From Acidovorax sp. NB1 (GTDB taxonomy: Bacteria > Pseudomonadota > Gammaproteobacteria > Burkholderiales > Burkholderiaceae_C), in assembly GCF_005405905.1 (NCBI RefSeq), contig NZ_BJHU01000040.1, positions 182,989 through 246,988 on the forward strand: a stretch of 64,000 nt of DNA. The letters run 5' to 3'. The position numbers and the translations under genes were made by a program. Each line of letters starts with the position of its first letter. Position 1 is the first letter of the stretch. Below the pieces are notes generated by a model. The model did not search any database. It was not told the origin of the DNA and saw only the letters and a program-made list of their open reading frames with translations. This document shows positions 41,203 to 49,384 of this stretch, piece after piece.

Positions 41203-41868
41203 TCAGCCTCCAGCGGGCTGGCTGTCCGTCGTCACCGGTGCGGGCGGCGGCGCGATGCGGCGCAGCTCTTCTTCCGACACGATCTCGAACACGCGCACCA
41301 CCTTGCGCACATCGCTCACGCCGCGCGCGATCTCGGTGGCACGGTTGGCTTCGCGCTGCGAAACCCGGCCCATCAGGTACACGATGTTGCGCTCGGTCAC
41401 GACCTTGAAGGAGTTGGCCGAGATGTCCTGCGCGTCCACCAGGCTGGCGCGCACCTTGCCGGTGATGAAGGTGTCGCTGGAGCGCTGGCCCAGCGTGGTG
41501 TTCGGCATCACGGCCAGGTCGTTGACCACCGAGCGGGTGTTCTCCACCTGCGAGACGATCTGCTCCACGGCCTGGCGGTCCTGGGCGTTGGGCACCTCGC
41601 CGGTCAGCAGCGCCTGGCGGTTGTAGCTGGTCACGTTGACGTGGACACGGTCGCCCAGGGTCTCGCGGATGCGGTTGGCCGCACGCAGCTCGATGCCCTC
41701 GTCTTCGATCTGGGTGCCGGTGGTGCGGCGGTCCACGGCCATCACACCGCCCACCACGGCGCCTCCGACGATCAACGGGGCGCAGGCCGACAGGCCTGCA
41801 GCCAGCGCGGCGGCAGCCAGCACCGTGCATACGGTGCGGCGGGTACGGATCAGGGTTGGGTTGTTCAT
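41203..41868 (-). CDS. dolP: Dual-BON-domain outer-membrane lipoprotein DolP (YraP)
   Basis: A 221-residue lipoprotein with a signal peptide ending in LSAC (near residue 28), a short hydrophobic glycine/valine segment, and two BON domains (about 55-120 and 130-200). DolP supports outer-membrane integrity in E. coli. I use ATG 41868, which overlaps the diaA stop (TGATG) and follows AGGAGAT; a GTG one codon earlier is possible. The tail is proline/threonine rich. It is the last gene of the yraN-diaA-dolP run. Confidence 0.9.
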   Translation of the reverse strand: MNNPTLIRTRRTVCTVLAAAALAAGLSACAPLIVGGAVVGGVMAVDRRTTGTQIEDEGIELRAANRIRETLGDRVHVNVTSYNRQALLTGEVPNAQDRQAVEQIVSQVENTRSVVNDLAVMPNTTLGQRSSDTFITGKVRASLVDAQDISANSFKVVTERNIVYLMGRVSQREANRATEIARGVSDVRKVVRVFEIVSEEELRRIAPPPAPVTTDSQPAGG

Positions 41869-42473
41869 CACGGAATCTCCTGTTCACCAAGTAACTGGGC
41901 ATCGACGCCGTCGCACAGGCAGTGCAGCGCCAGGGCATGGACTTCACGCACGCGCGCCGCGCGGTCGTGGGGCACGCTGATCAGCACGTCGGTCTCGCGC
42001 AGCAACGGTGCCAGCTTGCCGCCGGTGCGGCCGGTCAGCACCACCACAGTCATGTCGCGCTCGTGGGCGGCTTCGGTGGCGGCCAGCAGGTTGGCGTCGT
42101 TGCCCGTGACCGACAGGGCCAGCAGCACATCGCCCGCCTGGCCCAGCGCCCGCACCTGGCGGGCAAACTGCTGCGCGGTGGCGTCGTTGCTGCCGCCTGC
42201 AGCGGCCGTGGTCAACAAGGTGCTGTCGGCCGTCAGCGCCAGCGCGGCCAACTCGGGCCGTTCGCGTTCAAAACCGGCCACGCAGAAGGCGGCAAACTGC
42301 TGCGCCTCGGCGGCCGAGGGGCCGTTGCCACAGGCCAGCACCTTGCCGCCGCTGGTCACGCAGGCTAGAACAGCCTGCACGGCGGCAGCGATGGGGTGGC
42401 TGAGGGCTTGCGCGGCCTGGTACTTCAGGTCGGCGCTGTCGATGAAATGCTGTTGGATGCGTTGCTCAAGCAT
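41868..42473 (-). CDS. diaA: SIS-domain protein DiaA / phosphoheptose isomerase-like
   Basis: A 201-residue SIS protein. Motifs GKVLACGNGPSAAEAQQFA and VVVLTGRTGGKLAPLL are typical of the GmhA/DiaA group. Beside yraN and dolP it is the equivalent of E. coli DiaA, which binds DnaA and promotes timely replication start; sedoheptulose-7-phosphate isomerase (GmhA) remains possible. The stop overlaps the dolP start. Confidence 0.88.
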   Translation of the reverse strand: MLEQRIQQHFIDSADLKYQAAQALSHPIAAAVQAVLACVTSGGKVLACGNGPSAAEAQQFAAFCVAGFERERPELAALALTADSTLLTTAAAGGSNDATAQQFARQVRALGQAGDVLLALSVTGNDANLLAATEAAHERDMTVVVLTGRTGGKLAPLLRETDVLISVPHDRAARVREVHALALHCLCDGVDAQLLGEQEIP

Positions 42474-42581
42474 GAGGGCCCGATGATACCCGCCGCGTGT
42501 TACAGCTTTTGTAGCAAACCGTAGCTCCCTGCCTGGCTTTGGCGCACAAAACCCTGTGCGGCCGCCGGGCCGGGAGCCCCA

Positions 42582-43013
42582 CTACTGCGCATCAAACGCG
42601 GCCTGGAGCCACGACACCAAGACGCCTTCAACCAGCACCACGTCAAACCGGCAAGGCGGCGGCGATGGCAGGCGCATCAGGTACTGCCGGGCCGCAAACA
42701 CGATGCGCTGCTGCTTGGTGGCGCTGATGCTGGCGCCCGCCCCGCCAAAGGCCTGGCTGCTGCGGCTGCGGACTTCCACAAACACGAGCGTGCCATCGCG
42801 CGCCCGCATCACTAGGTCAATCTCGCCCCCACCGCGCCCGGGCGTCCGATAATTGCGCACCACGAGTTGCAGGCCAGCCGCCTGCAGATGGGCCAGGGCC
42901 TGGTCTTCGGCGGCATTGCCGCGATCCCGCGTAGTGGCGGCCGGGGTGGTCGCAGCGGCTTGGGCGACCCGGCCTGGTGCGCTGTCAGCTTGTCTTTTTT
43001 CAAGGAATTTCAT
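42582..43013 (-). CDS. yraN: YraN family (UPF0102) nuclease-fold protein
   Basis: A 143-residue protein of the YraN family, with a restriction-endonuclease-like fold: GNAAEDQALAHLQAAGL, GEIDLVMR (acidic residue), FVEVRSRSSQ (EVR) and FDVVLVEG. The function is not established. The start ATG 43013 is fixed by MKFLEKRQ. It is divergent from rsmI and the two start codons share one base (43013). A 108-bp gap separates it from diaA. Confidence 0.9.
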   Translation of the reverse strand: MKFLEKRQADSAPGRVAQAAATTPAATTRDRGNAAEDQALAHLQAAGLQLVVRNYRTPGRGGGEIDLVMRARDGTLVFVEVRSRSSQAFGGAGASISATKQQRIVFAARQYLMRLPSPPPCRFDVVLVEGVLVSWLQAAFDAQ

Positions 43014-43960
43014 TGAGCGCCTCTTTCGCTTCAGCCCTGGGCGCCGCACGCGATGCAGCGGCTGCGCAGCATTATCCAGAGGGTGCCCTGTATGTCGTGG
43101 CTACGCCCATCGGCAACCTGGCCGACATCACGCTGCGCGCGCTGCATGTGCTGCAGCTGGCAGACACCGTGGCCTGCGAGGACACGCGCCACACCCAGAC
43201 CCTGCTGCGCGCCTATGGCATCGACAAGGGCGCAGCCCAGCTGCTGGCCGTACACCAACACAACGAGGCCGAAGCCGCACAGGCCGTGGTGCAGCGGCTG
43301 CAACAAGGCCAACGCGTGGCCTATGTGAGCGACGCGGGCACCCCCGGCGTGAGCGACCCCGGCGCCCGCCTGGTGGCTGCTGTACAGGCCGCCGGCCTGC
43401 GCGCCCTGCCCCTGCCCGGCGCCAGCAGCATCACCACGGCCCTCAGTGCGGCCGGTGCCGTGGCCCACAGCGCCGAACATGGCGGGTTTGTGTTCGCCGG
43501 TTTTCTGCCCGTGAAGAACGCCGAACGTGCCACAGTGATCCAGCAGCAACTGGCCAGCGAGCCGCGCTGCGTGGTGCTGCTCGAAGCGCCCCACCGCATC
43601 GGCGAACTGGCCCAGGCCCTGGCCGTGCTGGGCACGCGCCCGGTGACGCTGGCGCGCGAGCTGACCAAGCAGTTTGAAGAAATCACCACCCAGCCCGCCC
43701 AGGCCCTGACCGCCTGGCTGGATGGCTCACCCCAGCGCTCGCGCGGCGAATTTGTGGTGCTGCTGCACCCCGTGCCCTTGGCGGGCAACGATGGTGAAAG
43801 CCTCCGGGTGCTGCGCCTGCTGCTGGCCGAGCTGCCGCTCAAAAGCGCTGTGCGCCTGGCGGCCGATATCACCGGCGCGTCGCGCAATGTGCTGTACGAC
43901 ACCGCCCTGGCCTGGAAACGCGACGGATCGCAAGGCACCGACTCCGACGCGGCCGACTGA
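43013..43960 (+). CDS. rsmI: 16S rRNA 2'-O-ribose C1402 methyltransferase RsmI
   Basis: Methylates the ribose of C1402 in 16S rRNA, using SAM. The 315-residue protein has the motif LYVVATPIGNLADITLRAL, CEDTRHTQTLLRAYG, the SDAGTPGVSDPGARLV loop and the RELTKQFEEI segment. I choose TTG 43013, preceded by AAGGA at 43002-43006 with 6 bp spacing; conserved sequence begins about 20 residues later. This makes its ribosome site lie inside the divergent yraN gene. Confidence 0.94.
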   Translation: MSASFASALGAARDAAAAQHYPEGALYVVATPIGNLADITLRALHVLQLADTVACEDTRHTQTLLRAYGIDKGAAQLLAVHQHNEAEAAQAVVQRLQQGQRVAYVSDAGTPGVSDPGARLVAAVQAAGLRALPLPGASSITTALSAAGAVAHSAEHGGFVFAGFLPVKNAERATVIQQQLASEPRCVVLLEAPHRIGELAQALAVLGTRPVTLARELTKQFEEITTQPAQALTAWLDGSPQRSRGEFVVLLHPVPLAGNDGESLRVLRLLLAELPLKSAVRLAADITGASRNVLYDTALAWKRDGSQGTDSDAAD

Positions 43961-43990
43961 CCCCACCACCGACTTCGGCGGTGACAGCGT

Positions 43991-44063
43991 CAAAAAACCT
44001 TAGTCAAAATGGCCGCTTCCGCGCGACCATCATGCCTTAATAGCTATATATTTAATAGCAATC
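43991..44063. repeat. Dispersed repeat, member 7 (intergenic, full length)
   Basis: On the minus strand: TGCTATTAAATATATAGCTA, then AAGGCAT, a GCGCGGAAG centre, and GGCCATTTTGAC. It lies in the gap between rsmI and the short Hsp70 gene. It aligns block by block with members 1 and 4. Confidence 0.8.
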
Positions 44064-44106
44064 GACCTGCAAGCGACCTGGCCACTGAAGCCCGCTCGCA
44101 AGAGCG

Positions 44107-45360
44107 TCAACCCGACACCGCCAGGCCCGCCGCCACGCCACCAAACAAATCGCCCTCGACCTGCGGCGTGTCCGGGAAGGCCGCCCGCAGCGCCTGCCGC
44201 AGCGGCCGCAGTGCCGACGAGCCCCCGGTGAGGTAGATCGCCTCCAGCCCCTGCCCCGCCAGCCCTGCACTGCGCACACAGTCCTGCGCGCAGGCCACCA
44301 CCTGCGCCAGCGGCTGTTCCAGGAACTGCGCCAGCCCCTGCGACGTGACCGCCGCTGCCAGGTCCGCCTCGATCCAGTCCAGCGGCATGGGCGCGTCGGC
44401 GTCCGACTGCGAGGCCGCGATCTTGGCCTGCTCCACCGTGTTGGCCAGGCGGTGCCCCAGGCGCTCGTTCAGCACCCGCATCAGCCGCCCATGCAGGCGC
44501 GCGTCGGCATAGTCGGTGCGCAGGTTCTGCGCGTCGCGCAAGGCCCGGGGGGCATACAGCCACTGGATCAGGTGCCAGGTGGACAGGTCAAAAAACACCC
44601 GGCTCGGCACCTCGCGCCCCGTGGGCCCGGTGTGGCGAAAGCCCAGCAAGGGCATGAGCAGGTCCAGGCTCAGGCGGCGGTCAAAGTCCGTACCGCCGAT
44701 GTGCACGCCCGTGGTGGCCAGCACGTCCGCGCTGCGGTCTGCGCGGGCCATGCGCTCGGGCCCCAGGCGCACCACGGTGAAGTCCGACGTGCCCCCGCCA
44801 ATGTCCACCACCAGCACCAGCGACTCGTGGGCGATGCGCTGCTCGTAGTCCAGCGCCGCCGCGATGGGCTCGAACTGGAACGACACGTTCTCGAAACCCG
44901 CGCCCAGCGCGGCCTGGCGCAACGCGTCTTCGGCCTGCTGGTCGCGCGCGGCGTCACCATCCACAAAATGCACGGGCCGCCCCATCACCACGCGCGCAGG
45001 CAAGCCGCCCAGCTCGTCGCGGGCCTTGGCCGCCAGCATGCGCAAAAAGAGGCTGATGATGTCCTGGTAGCTCACCAGCTGGTTGTGCACGGCCGTCTTG
45101 TCCTGCAGCAGCGCGCTGCCCAGCAGGCTCTTGAGTGAACGCATCAGGCGCCCCTCGGTGCCCGCCAGGTACTGCCCCACGGCATCGCGCCCGAAATGCG
45201 TGCGGTGGTCCTCGCCATTGAAGAAGAGCGCCGTCGGCAAAGTGTGCGCAGCCCCTTCCAGCGCAATCATCCGCGCATGCCCCGCGCCCTGGCGCACAGC
45301 CATGGCCGAGTTGGAAGTACCAAAGTCGATACCGAGGGTGGTGTCGTGCAGAAGGGGCAT
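44107..45360 (-). CDS. Short Hsp70-type protein (YegD-like), ATPase domain only
   Basis: A 417-residue Hsp70-family protein. The nucleotide-binding domain begins TLGIDFGTSNSAMAV, has VVDIGGGTSDFTVV (phosphate 2) and IYLTGGSSALRPLR (adenosine). It ends right after the ATPase domain, so the substrate-binding part of DnaK is missing; this is normal for the YegD group. Its client and role are unknown. It stands alone and is read away from the tRNA-Phe. Confidence 0.88.
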   Translation of the reverse strand: MPLLHDTTLGIDFGTSNSAMAVRQGAGHARMIALEGAAHTLPTALFFNGEDHRTHFGRDAVGQYLAGTEGRLMRSLKSLLGSALLQDKTAVHNQLVSYQDIISLFLRMLAAKARDELGGLPARVVMGRPVHFVDGDAARDQQAEDALRQAALGAGFENVSFQFEPIAAALDYEQRIAHESLVLVVDIGGGTSDFTVVRLGPERMARADRSADVLATTGVHIGGTDFDRRLSLDLLMPLLGFRHTGPTGREVPSRVFFDLSTWHLIQWLYAPRALRDAQNLRTDYADARLHGRLMRVLNERLGHRLANTVEQAKIAASQSDADAPMPLDWIEADLAAAVTSQGLAQFLEQPLAQVVACAQDCVRSAGLAGQGLEAIYLTGGSSALRPLRQALRAAFPDTPQVEGDLFGGVAAGLAVSG

Positions 45361-45516
45361 GGGAAACGTGGGGGAGAGACAGGAAAGAGAACAGGGTGCT
45401 GCGGAACATGTAGCCCATGCCGCATCCGCTACGCAGGCGATACCAGCCTCGAAACAGAAGAGGCCAGAGACATGGAGCCATCGCCAGCACCGCTGGATGC
45501 GGCAATGCGCAGAATG

Positions 45517-45553
45517 GAAAAAGCCCTTGATTCTTTCAAATCAAGGGCTTTTA
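45517..45553 (-). terminator. Terminator after tRNA-Phe
   Basis: AAGCCCTTGATT, 6-base loop, AATCAAGGGCTT: a perfect 12-bp stem followed by TTT on the minus strand and TTTTA on the plus strand, so it could work in both directions. It starts a few bases beyond the tRNA-Phe 3' end. Confidence 0.9.
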
Positions 45554-45555
45554 TA

Positions 45556-45631
45556 TGGTGGCCTGGGGCGGAATCGAACCACCGACACAAGGATTTTCAA
45601 TCCTCTGCTCTACCGACTGAGCTACCGGGCC
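45556..45631 (-). tRNA. tRNA-Phe (anticodon GAA)
   Basis: 76 nt with encoded CCA. Acceptor GGCCCGG begins at 45631 on the minus strand; D-arm GTAGCTCAGTCGGTAGAGC; anticodon loop TTGAAAA giving GAA; T-loop GGTTCGATTCC. A strong terminator follows. Confidence 0.97.
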
Positions 45632-45683
45632 TGAGCCTCAAATTATAGCCAGAAAAATGGCGGCTTCCGGTAATTTGAAGAAA

Positions 45684-46367
45684 TTAATTGCGTTTGCCCC
45701 GGCCCAGGTCCACGCCCAGCTGGCGCAGCTTGCGGTAGAGGTGGGTGCGCTCCAGGCCGGTCTTCTCGGCCACGCGGGTCATGGAGCCGCCTTCGCGGGC
45801 CAGGTGGAACTCGAAGTAGGCCTTCTCGAAACCATCGCGCGCTTCGCGCAGCGGGCGGTCCAGGTCGAAGCCCTGGTGGGCATGGGGGCCAGCGTCCACA
45901 CCGGCCATGGCGGTTGCAACGACGGGCAGCTGTGCAAAGGTGGGGTCGGCTGGCGCGGCTGCGGGCGCCTGCGCGGCAGCCACTGGTGCGGCCTGGTGGG
46001 CGGTGTTGCGGGCCAGGCCCTGCTCCACCGCTTTCAGCAGTTTTTGCAGGGTGATGGGTTTTTCGAGGAACGAGAACGCGCCGATGCGGGTGGCCTCTAC
46101 GGCGGTGTCGATGGTGGCATGGCCACTCATCATGATCACGGGCATGGTGAGCACGCCTGCGGTCGCCCATTCCTTGAGCAGCGAGACACCGTCCGTGTCG
46201 GGCATCCAGATGTCCAACAGCACCAGGTCGTAGCTGTTGCCTGCCCGGGCGGTTCTGGCCTGGGTCGCATTTTCTGCGAGGTCTACGCTGTGACCTTCGT
46301 CGTTCAGGATTTCCGACAACAGATCACGAATGCCGAGCTCATCGTCGACCACCAGAATGTTTGCCAT
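45684..46367 (-). CDS. Response regulator with receiver and Fis-type helix-turn-helix (NtrX-like, no AAA+ domain)
   Basis: A 227-residue response regulator. Receiver residues: Asp8/Asp9, phosphoacceptor Asp52 in LLDIWMPDTDG, and the lysine in FSFLEKPITLQKL. An alanine-rich linker (about 120-165) leads to a Fis-type helix-turn-helix at about 190-222 (SMTRVAEKTGLERTHLYRKL). It lacks the sigma-54 AAA+ domain of classical NtrX, as RegA/ActR-like regulators do. It lies directly after the NtrY-like kinase (45 bp gap) and is its likely partner. Confidence 0.9.
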   Translation of the reverse strand: MANILVVDDELGIRDLLSEILNDEGHSVDLAENATQARTARAGNSYDLVLLDIWMPDTDGVSLLKEWATAGVLTMPVIMMSGHATIDTAVEATRIGAFSFLEKPITLQKLLKAVEQGLARNTAHQAAPVAAAQAPAAAPADPTFAQLPVVATAMAGVDAGPHAHQGFDLDRPLREARDGFEKAYFEFHLAREGGSMTRVAEKTGLERTHLYRKLRQLGVDLGRGKRN

Positions 46368-46412
46368 GTGTGTTGAAACGCCTTGGGGAGGGACTGCAAA
46401 GCGGTGTTGTTA

Positions 46413-48707
46413 TCACGCCACCGCCGGTACAGGGGCGAATGATAACGACACTTGGGCCCCGCGCACCACGCTGTCTTCGGTGCGGTTGGACAGGTCGATG
46501 CGAGCGCCATGTTCATCAGCGATCTTTTTGACCACCGCCAGACCAAGGCCGGTGCCCCGGGGCTTGGTGGTGACATAGGGCTCGAAGGCGCGCTGCAAGA
46601 TGTGGGTCGGAAAGCCCCCGCCGCTGTCCGACACCGTGAGCCGCACGCGCCGCGAAGACTCGCTCCAGCGGGTGCTGATGCGCACGGGTGGCAGCGCAGG
46701 TTCGGTGGCTTCTGTACGTGCTTGTTCGGTCGCGTCCTGCGCGTTTTGCAGCAGGTTGTGCACCACTTGGCGCAGCTGCTGCGCGTCACCCGCAATCCAG
46801 GGGCAGCGCGGGTCCAGCTCGGCTTCTACAGGGACGGTGGCGTTTTCTTCGCCATACAGATGGAGCACGTCGGCCAGCAGGGCATTGAGGTCCAGCGGGT
46901 GCAGTTCTGCGGCGGGCAGGCGGGCGTAGTCGCGGAACTCGTTGACCAGCCGTTTCATCGCATCGACCTGGTCCACGATGGTCTTGACGGACTTGGCGAG
47001 GATGGCCTGCTCGGGGCCAGGCAGCTTGCCCGTCAGCTTCATTTCGAGCCGCTCGGCCGACAGCTGAATGGGGGTGAGCGGATTCTTGATTTCGTGCGCC
47101 AGGCGCCGTGCAACCTCGCCCCAGGCCTGCGCACGCTGCGCAGAAACGATTTCCGAAATGTCGTCAAAAACCAACAGTCGGGCCGAATCGGGCAGCTCCG
47201 CGCCCCGGGCCACGAGGCTGGTGGCGTGTTGCCCGGCCCCACCCGCCGAGGCGTGCAGCTCGAATGGCTGCTGCCAATGGTCCAGGCCATGGCGCTCGTG
47301 GTCGCCCAGAAAAGCGTCGAAATGCCGCTGAACCGAGGCCGCGAATTCAGCGAGGCCCGGCACCTCCGACAGCGGGCGCCCCTCGAAGGCCGCCATGGGC
47401 GCACGCAGGATGCGGGTGGCCCCCGGGTTGGAGGAGTGGATCAGCCCCTGGGCATCGAGCACGATGACCCCGGCCGTGAGGTTGTCCAGAATGGTCTGCA
47501 GGTTGGCGCGGGCGGCATCCACCTCGCCCATGCTCAGCTCCACCGCCTGGCGCGCATCTGCCAGCTGCTGGGTCATGAGCGCAAACGAGCGCGTGAGCCC
47601 CCCCAGCTCGTCCTTGCTCTGCAGGGCGGCCTTGGGGCTGAGGTTGCCAGCGGCCACCTCGCGCACCCCTTCGGCCAGCACCAGCAGGGGCCGCACCAGC
47701 TGGTTGCCCAGCAGCACGGCCAGCAACACAGCGCCAAACACCGCCAGGAACAGGCTCAGCGTAAGCGTGCCCACATACATGCGTCGCAAGCCGCCGCGCG
47801 CCAGAGCGCGCTCCTGGTACTCGCGGTTGGCCTCCTGCACCGCAATCGCGTTGGCCACCAGCGCGGGCGGCAGGGGCAGCGTGGCCTGCAGGTAGCGCGG
47901 CTCCACCAGCAGCCCCACGCTGGGGCTGGCCACCAGTGCCAGCACTTTCACACGCGCGTTCTGTGCGGCTGCCGGGTCGGCAATGTCGTCCAGCCCTTCG
48001 ATCTGGGCGGTGGCCCGCTGCTGGCGCACGGTGCGCAGCAGCGGTGCCCCCGGTCGCTCGGGGTTGAGGCTGAAACGCGACTGCCCGGCACTGGCCACGG
48101 CCTGGCCTGCGGCGTTCCAGAGCACTACATCGGTGGCGCCGAGCTGGTCGCGGATGCGCTCCAGTACGAGCCCCGCAGTGGCATCGGGCACCTGGGCCAG
48201 CTGGGTGCTGGCGTTGCGGGTCTTGGCCGCCATGTCGGCGGCGAGCGAATCCAGCGACACCCGGGCCAGGCTGACCCCGGCCGAGAGCGCTCCTTCCACC
48301 TTCACGTCAAACCAGCTTTCGATCGACCGCGTGACGAACTGATAGGAGACCACATAGATCAGCAGGCCCGGCATCAGCCCCACCACTGCAAAGATCGCCG
48401 CCAGCTTCACCAGCAGCCGGCTGCCAAAGCGCCCCTTGCGCAGGCGCGTGCCCAGCCGCACGGCCACCCAGACCAGCACGCCCAGCAGCAGCAGCGCCAC
48501 AAACACGTTCACGCCAAACAGCCAGGCGTAGTTGCGCTCGTACAGGGCCCGGTTGTTGGTGGCCAGGGTCAGCAGGAACATCAGCACCATGCCGATGGCC
48601 GACATGATGGCGGCCCCCACCCCCACGGCCCAACGCACGGCACGCGACTGGCGTGCGCTGGCGTGGGTGGAAGGCGGAGCGCCCACGGGAGCGTTGTTGG
48701 TGTTCAC
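46413..48707 (-). CDS. NtrY-like sensor histidine kinase
   Basis: A 764-residue membrane kinase. It starts at GTG 48707, overlapping the DUF4390 stop (GTGA). Three N-terminal membrane segments lie within residues 25-115 and a fourth at about 310; an extracytoplasmic domain separates them. HAMP, PAS (TILDNLTAGVIVLDAQGL) and a HisKA domain with LAHEIKNPLTPIQLSAERLE follow; the ATPase part has DSGGGFP and GTGLGLAVVKKIADEHG. This domain order is typical of NtrY. The signal is unknown, possibly envelope or redox related. Confidence 0.93.
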   Translation of the reverse strand: MNTNNAPVGAPPSTHASARQSRAVRWAVGVGAAIMSAIGMVLMFLLTLATNNRALYERNYAWLFGVNVFVALLLLGVLVWVAVRLGTRLRKGRFGSRLLVKLAAIFAVVGLMPGLLIYVVSYQFVTRSIESWFDVKVEGALSAGVSLARVSLDSLAADMAAKTRNASTQLAQVPDATAGLVLERIRDQLGATDVVLWNAAGQAVASAGQSRFSLNPERPGAPLLRTVRQQRATAQIEGLDDIADPAAAQNARVKVLALVASPSVGLLVEPRYLQATLPLPPALVANAIAVQEANREYQERALARGGLRRMYVGTLTLSLFLAVFGAVLLAVLLGNQLVRPLLVLAEGVREVAAGNLSPKAALQSKDELGGLTRSFALMTQQLADARQAVELSMGEVDAARANLQTILDNLTAGVIVLDAQGLIHSSNPGATRILRAPMAAFEGRPLSEVPGLAEFAASVQRHFDAFLGDHERHGLDHWQQPFELHASAGGAGQHATSLVARGAELPDSARLLVFDDISEIVSAQRAQAWGEVARRLAHEIKNPLTPIQLSAERLEMKLTGKLPGPEQAILAKSVKTIVDQVDAMKRLVNEFRDYARLPAAELHPLDLNALLADVLHLYGEENATVPVEAELDPRCPWIAGDAQQLRQVVHNLLQNAQDATEQARTEATEPALPPVRISTRWSESSRRVRLTVSDSGGGFPTHILQRAFEPYVTTKPRGTGLGLAVVKKIADEHGARIDLSNRTEDSVVRGAQVSLSFAPVPAVA

Positions 48708-49384
48708 TTGGCCTGCTCTGCAGCCAGGCGCTGGCTGCGGGACACCAGCAGGTTCCAGCCTGAGCGCCCCACGGCGCCGATCTGGAAGGGACGGGGCAGC
48801 TGCGACATGTCGAGACGGAACCGGAAGTTGACCGTGTGCACGGCATCCGCCTCGATCACATCGCGTTCTGCAATCTTCCAGCGGGAAAATCGCTGAATGG
48901 AAGCCATTGCGTCGTCGTAGCTGTCGAAGTTCTGGCCCAGGACCACGCCCAGGCCACTGTTGGTGAAAGGCACGGCGGAGATATTGAGGCGCCAACGGCG
49001 GGTCAACGGCTGGTAGCTCAAGCGAAAGTAGCGCGTGGTTTCGGCCACCAGGCGGTCGGACCAGTACCAGCGGTCGCGCAGCACCTGGGCATCGGCCACA
49101 AAGAACATCGGGATGCCTTTGTAGAGCGCATCCTCGGCCAGCTCAGGCAGGTCGAACTGCAGGTTGGCGCCCAGGTAGAGCCCGTCCTCGGCCCGCTCCA
49201 GGCGCAGTTCGCCCACTTCTGCATTGGCGGCATGGGCCACCTGGGCGGCGACAGCATGAGAAGTCGCAAGCCCGCCCATGAGACACAACAACCAAAAAAT
49301 CCCGCAAATCAGCAGCCAATGGACCCCAGCGGGCCCATTACGGCGATTTTTGCAACAGTGCGTAAAAAAATCCGTCGTGGTCAC
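48704..49384 (-). CDS. DUF4390 domain-containing protein
   Basis: A 226-residue protein with one N-terminal hydrophobic segment (about 22-45, a signal or anchor) and a DUF4390 domain after it: LGANLQFDLPELAEDALYKG, then RYFRLSYQPLTRRWRLNI. Function unknown; it lies between rsmB and the kinase and may act in the envelope with the kinase. The GTG start at 49384 overlaps the end of rsmB by 47 bp; a later start is possible but would cut the hydrophobic segment. Confidence 0.82.
   Translation of the reverse strand: MTTTDFFTHCCKNRRNGPAGVHWLLICGIFWLLCLMGGLATSHAVAAQVAHAANAEVGELRLERAEDGLYLGANLQFDLPELAEDALYKGIPMFFVADAQVLRDRWYWSDRLVAETTRYFRLSYQPLTRRWRLNISAVPFTNSGLGVVLGQNFDSYDDAMASIQRFSRWKIAERDVIEADAVHTVNFRFRLDMSQLPRPFQIGAVGRSGWNLLVSRSQRLAAEQAK

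Noticed and set aside
45361..45516. Gap upstream of the short Hsp70 gene
   Set aside because: About 156 bp with no gene, clear promoter or repeat that I can support.
46452..48896. Open frame of 814 codons opposite the NtrY-like kinase
   Set aside because: Shadow of a clear kinase gene.
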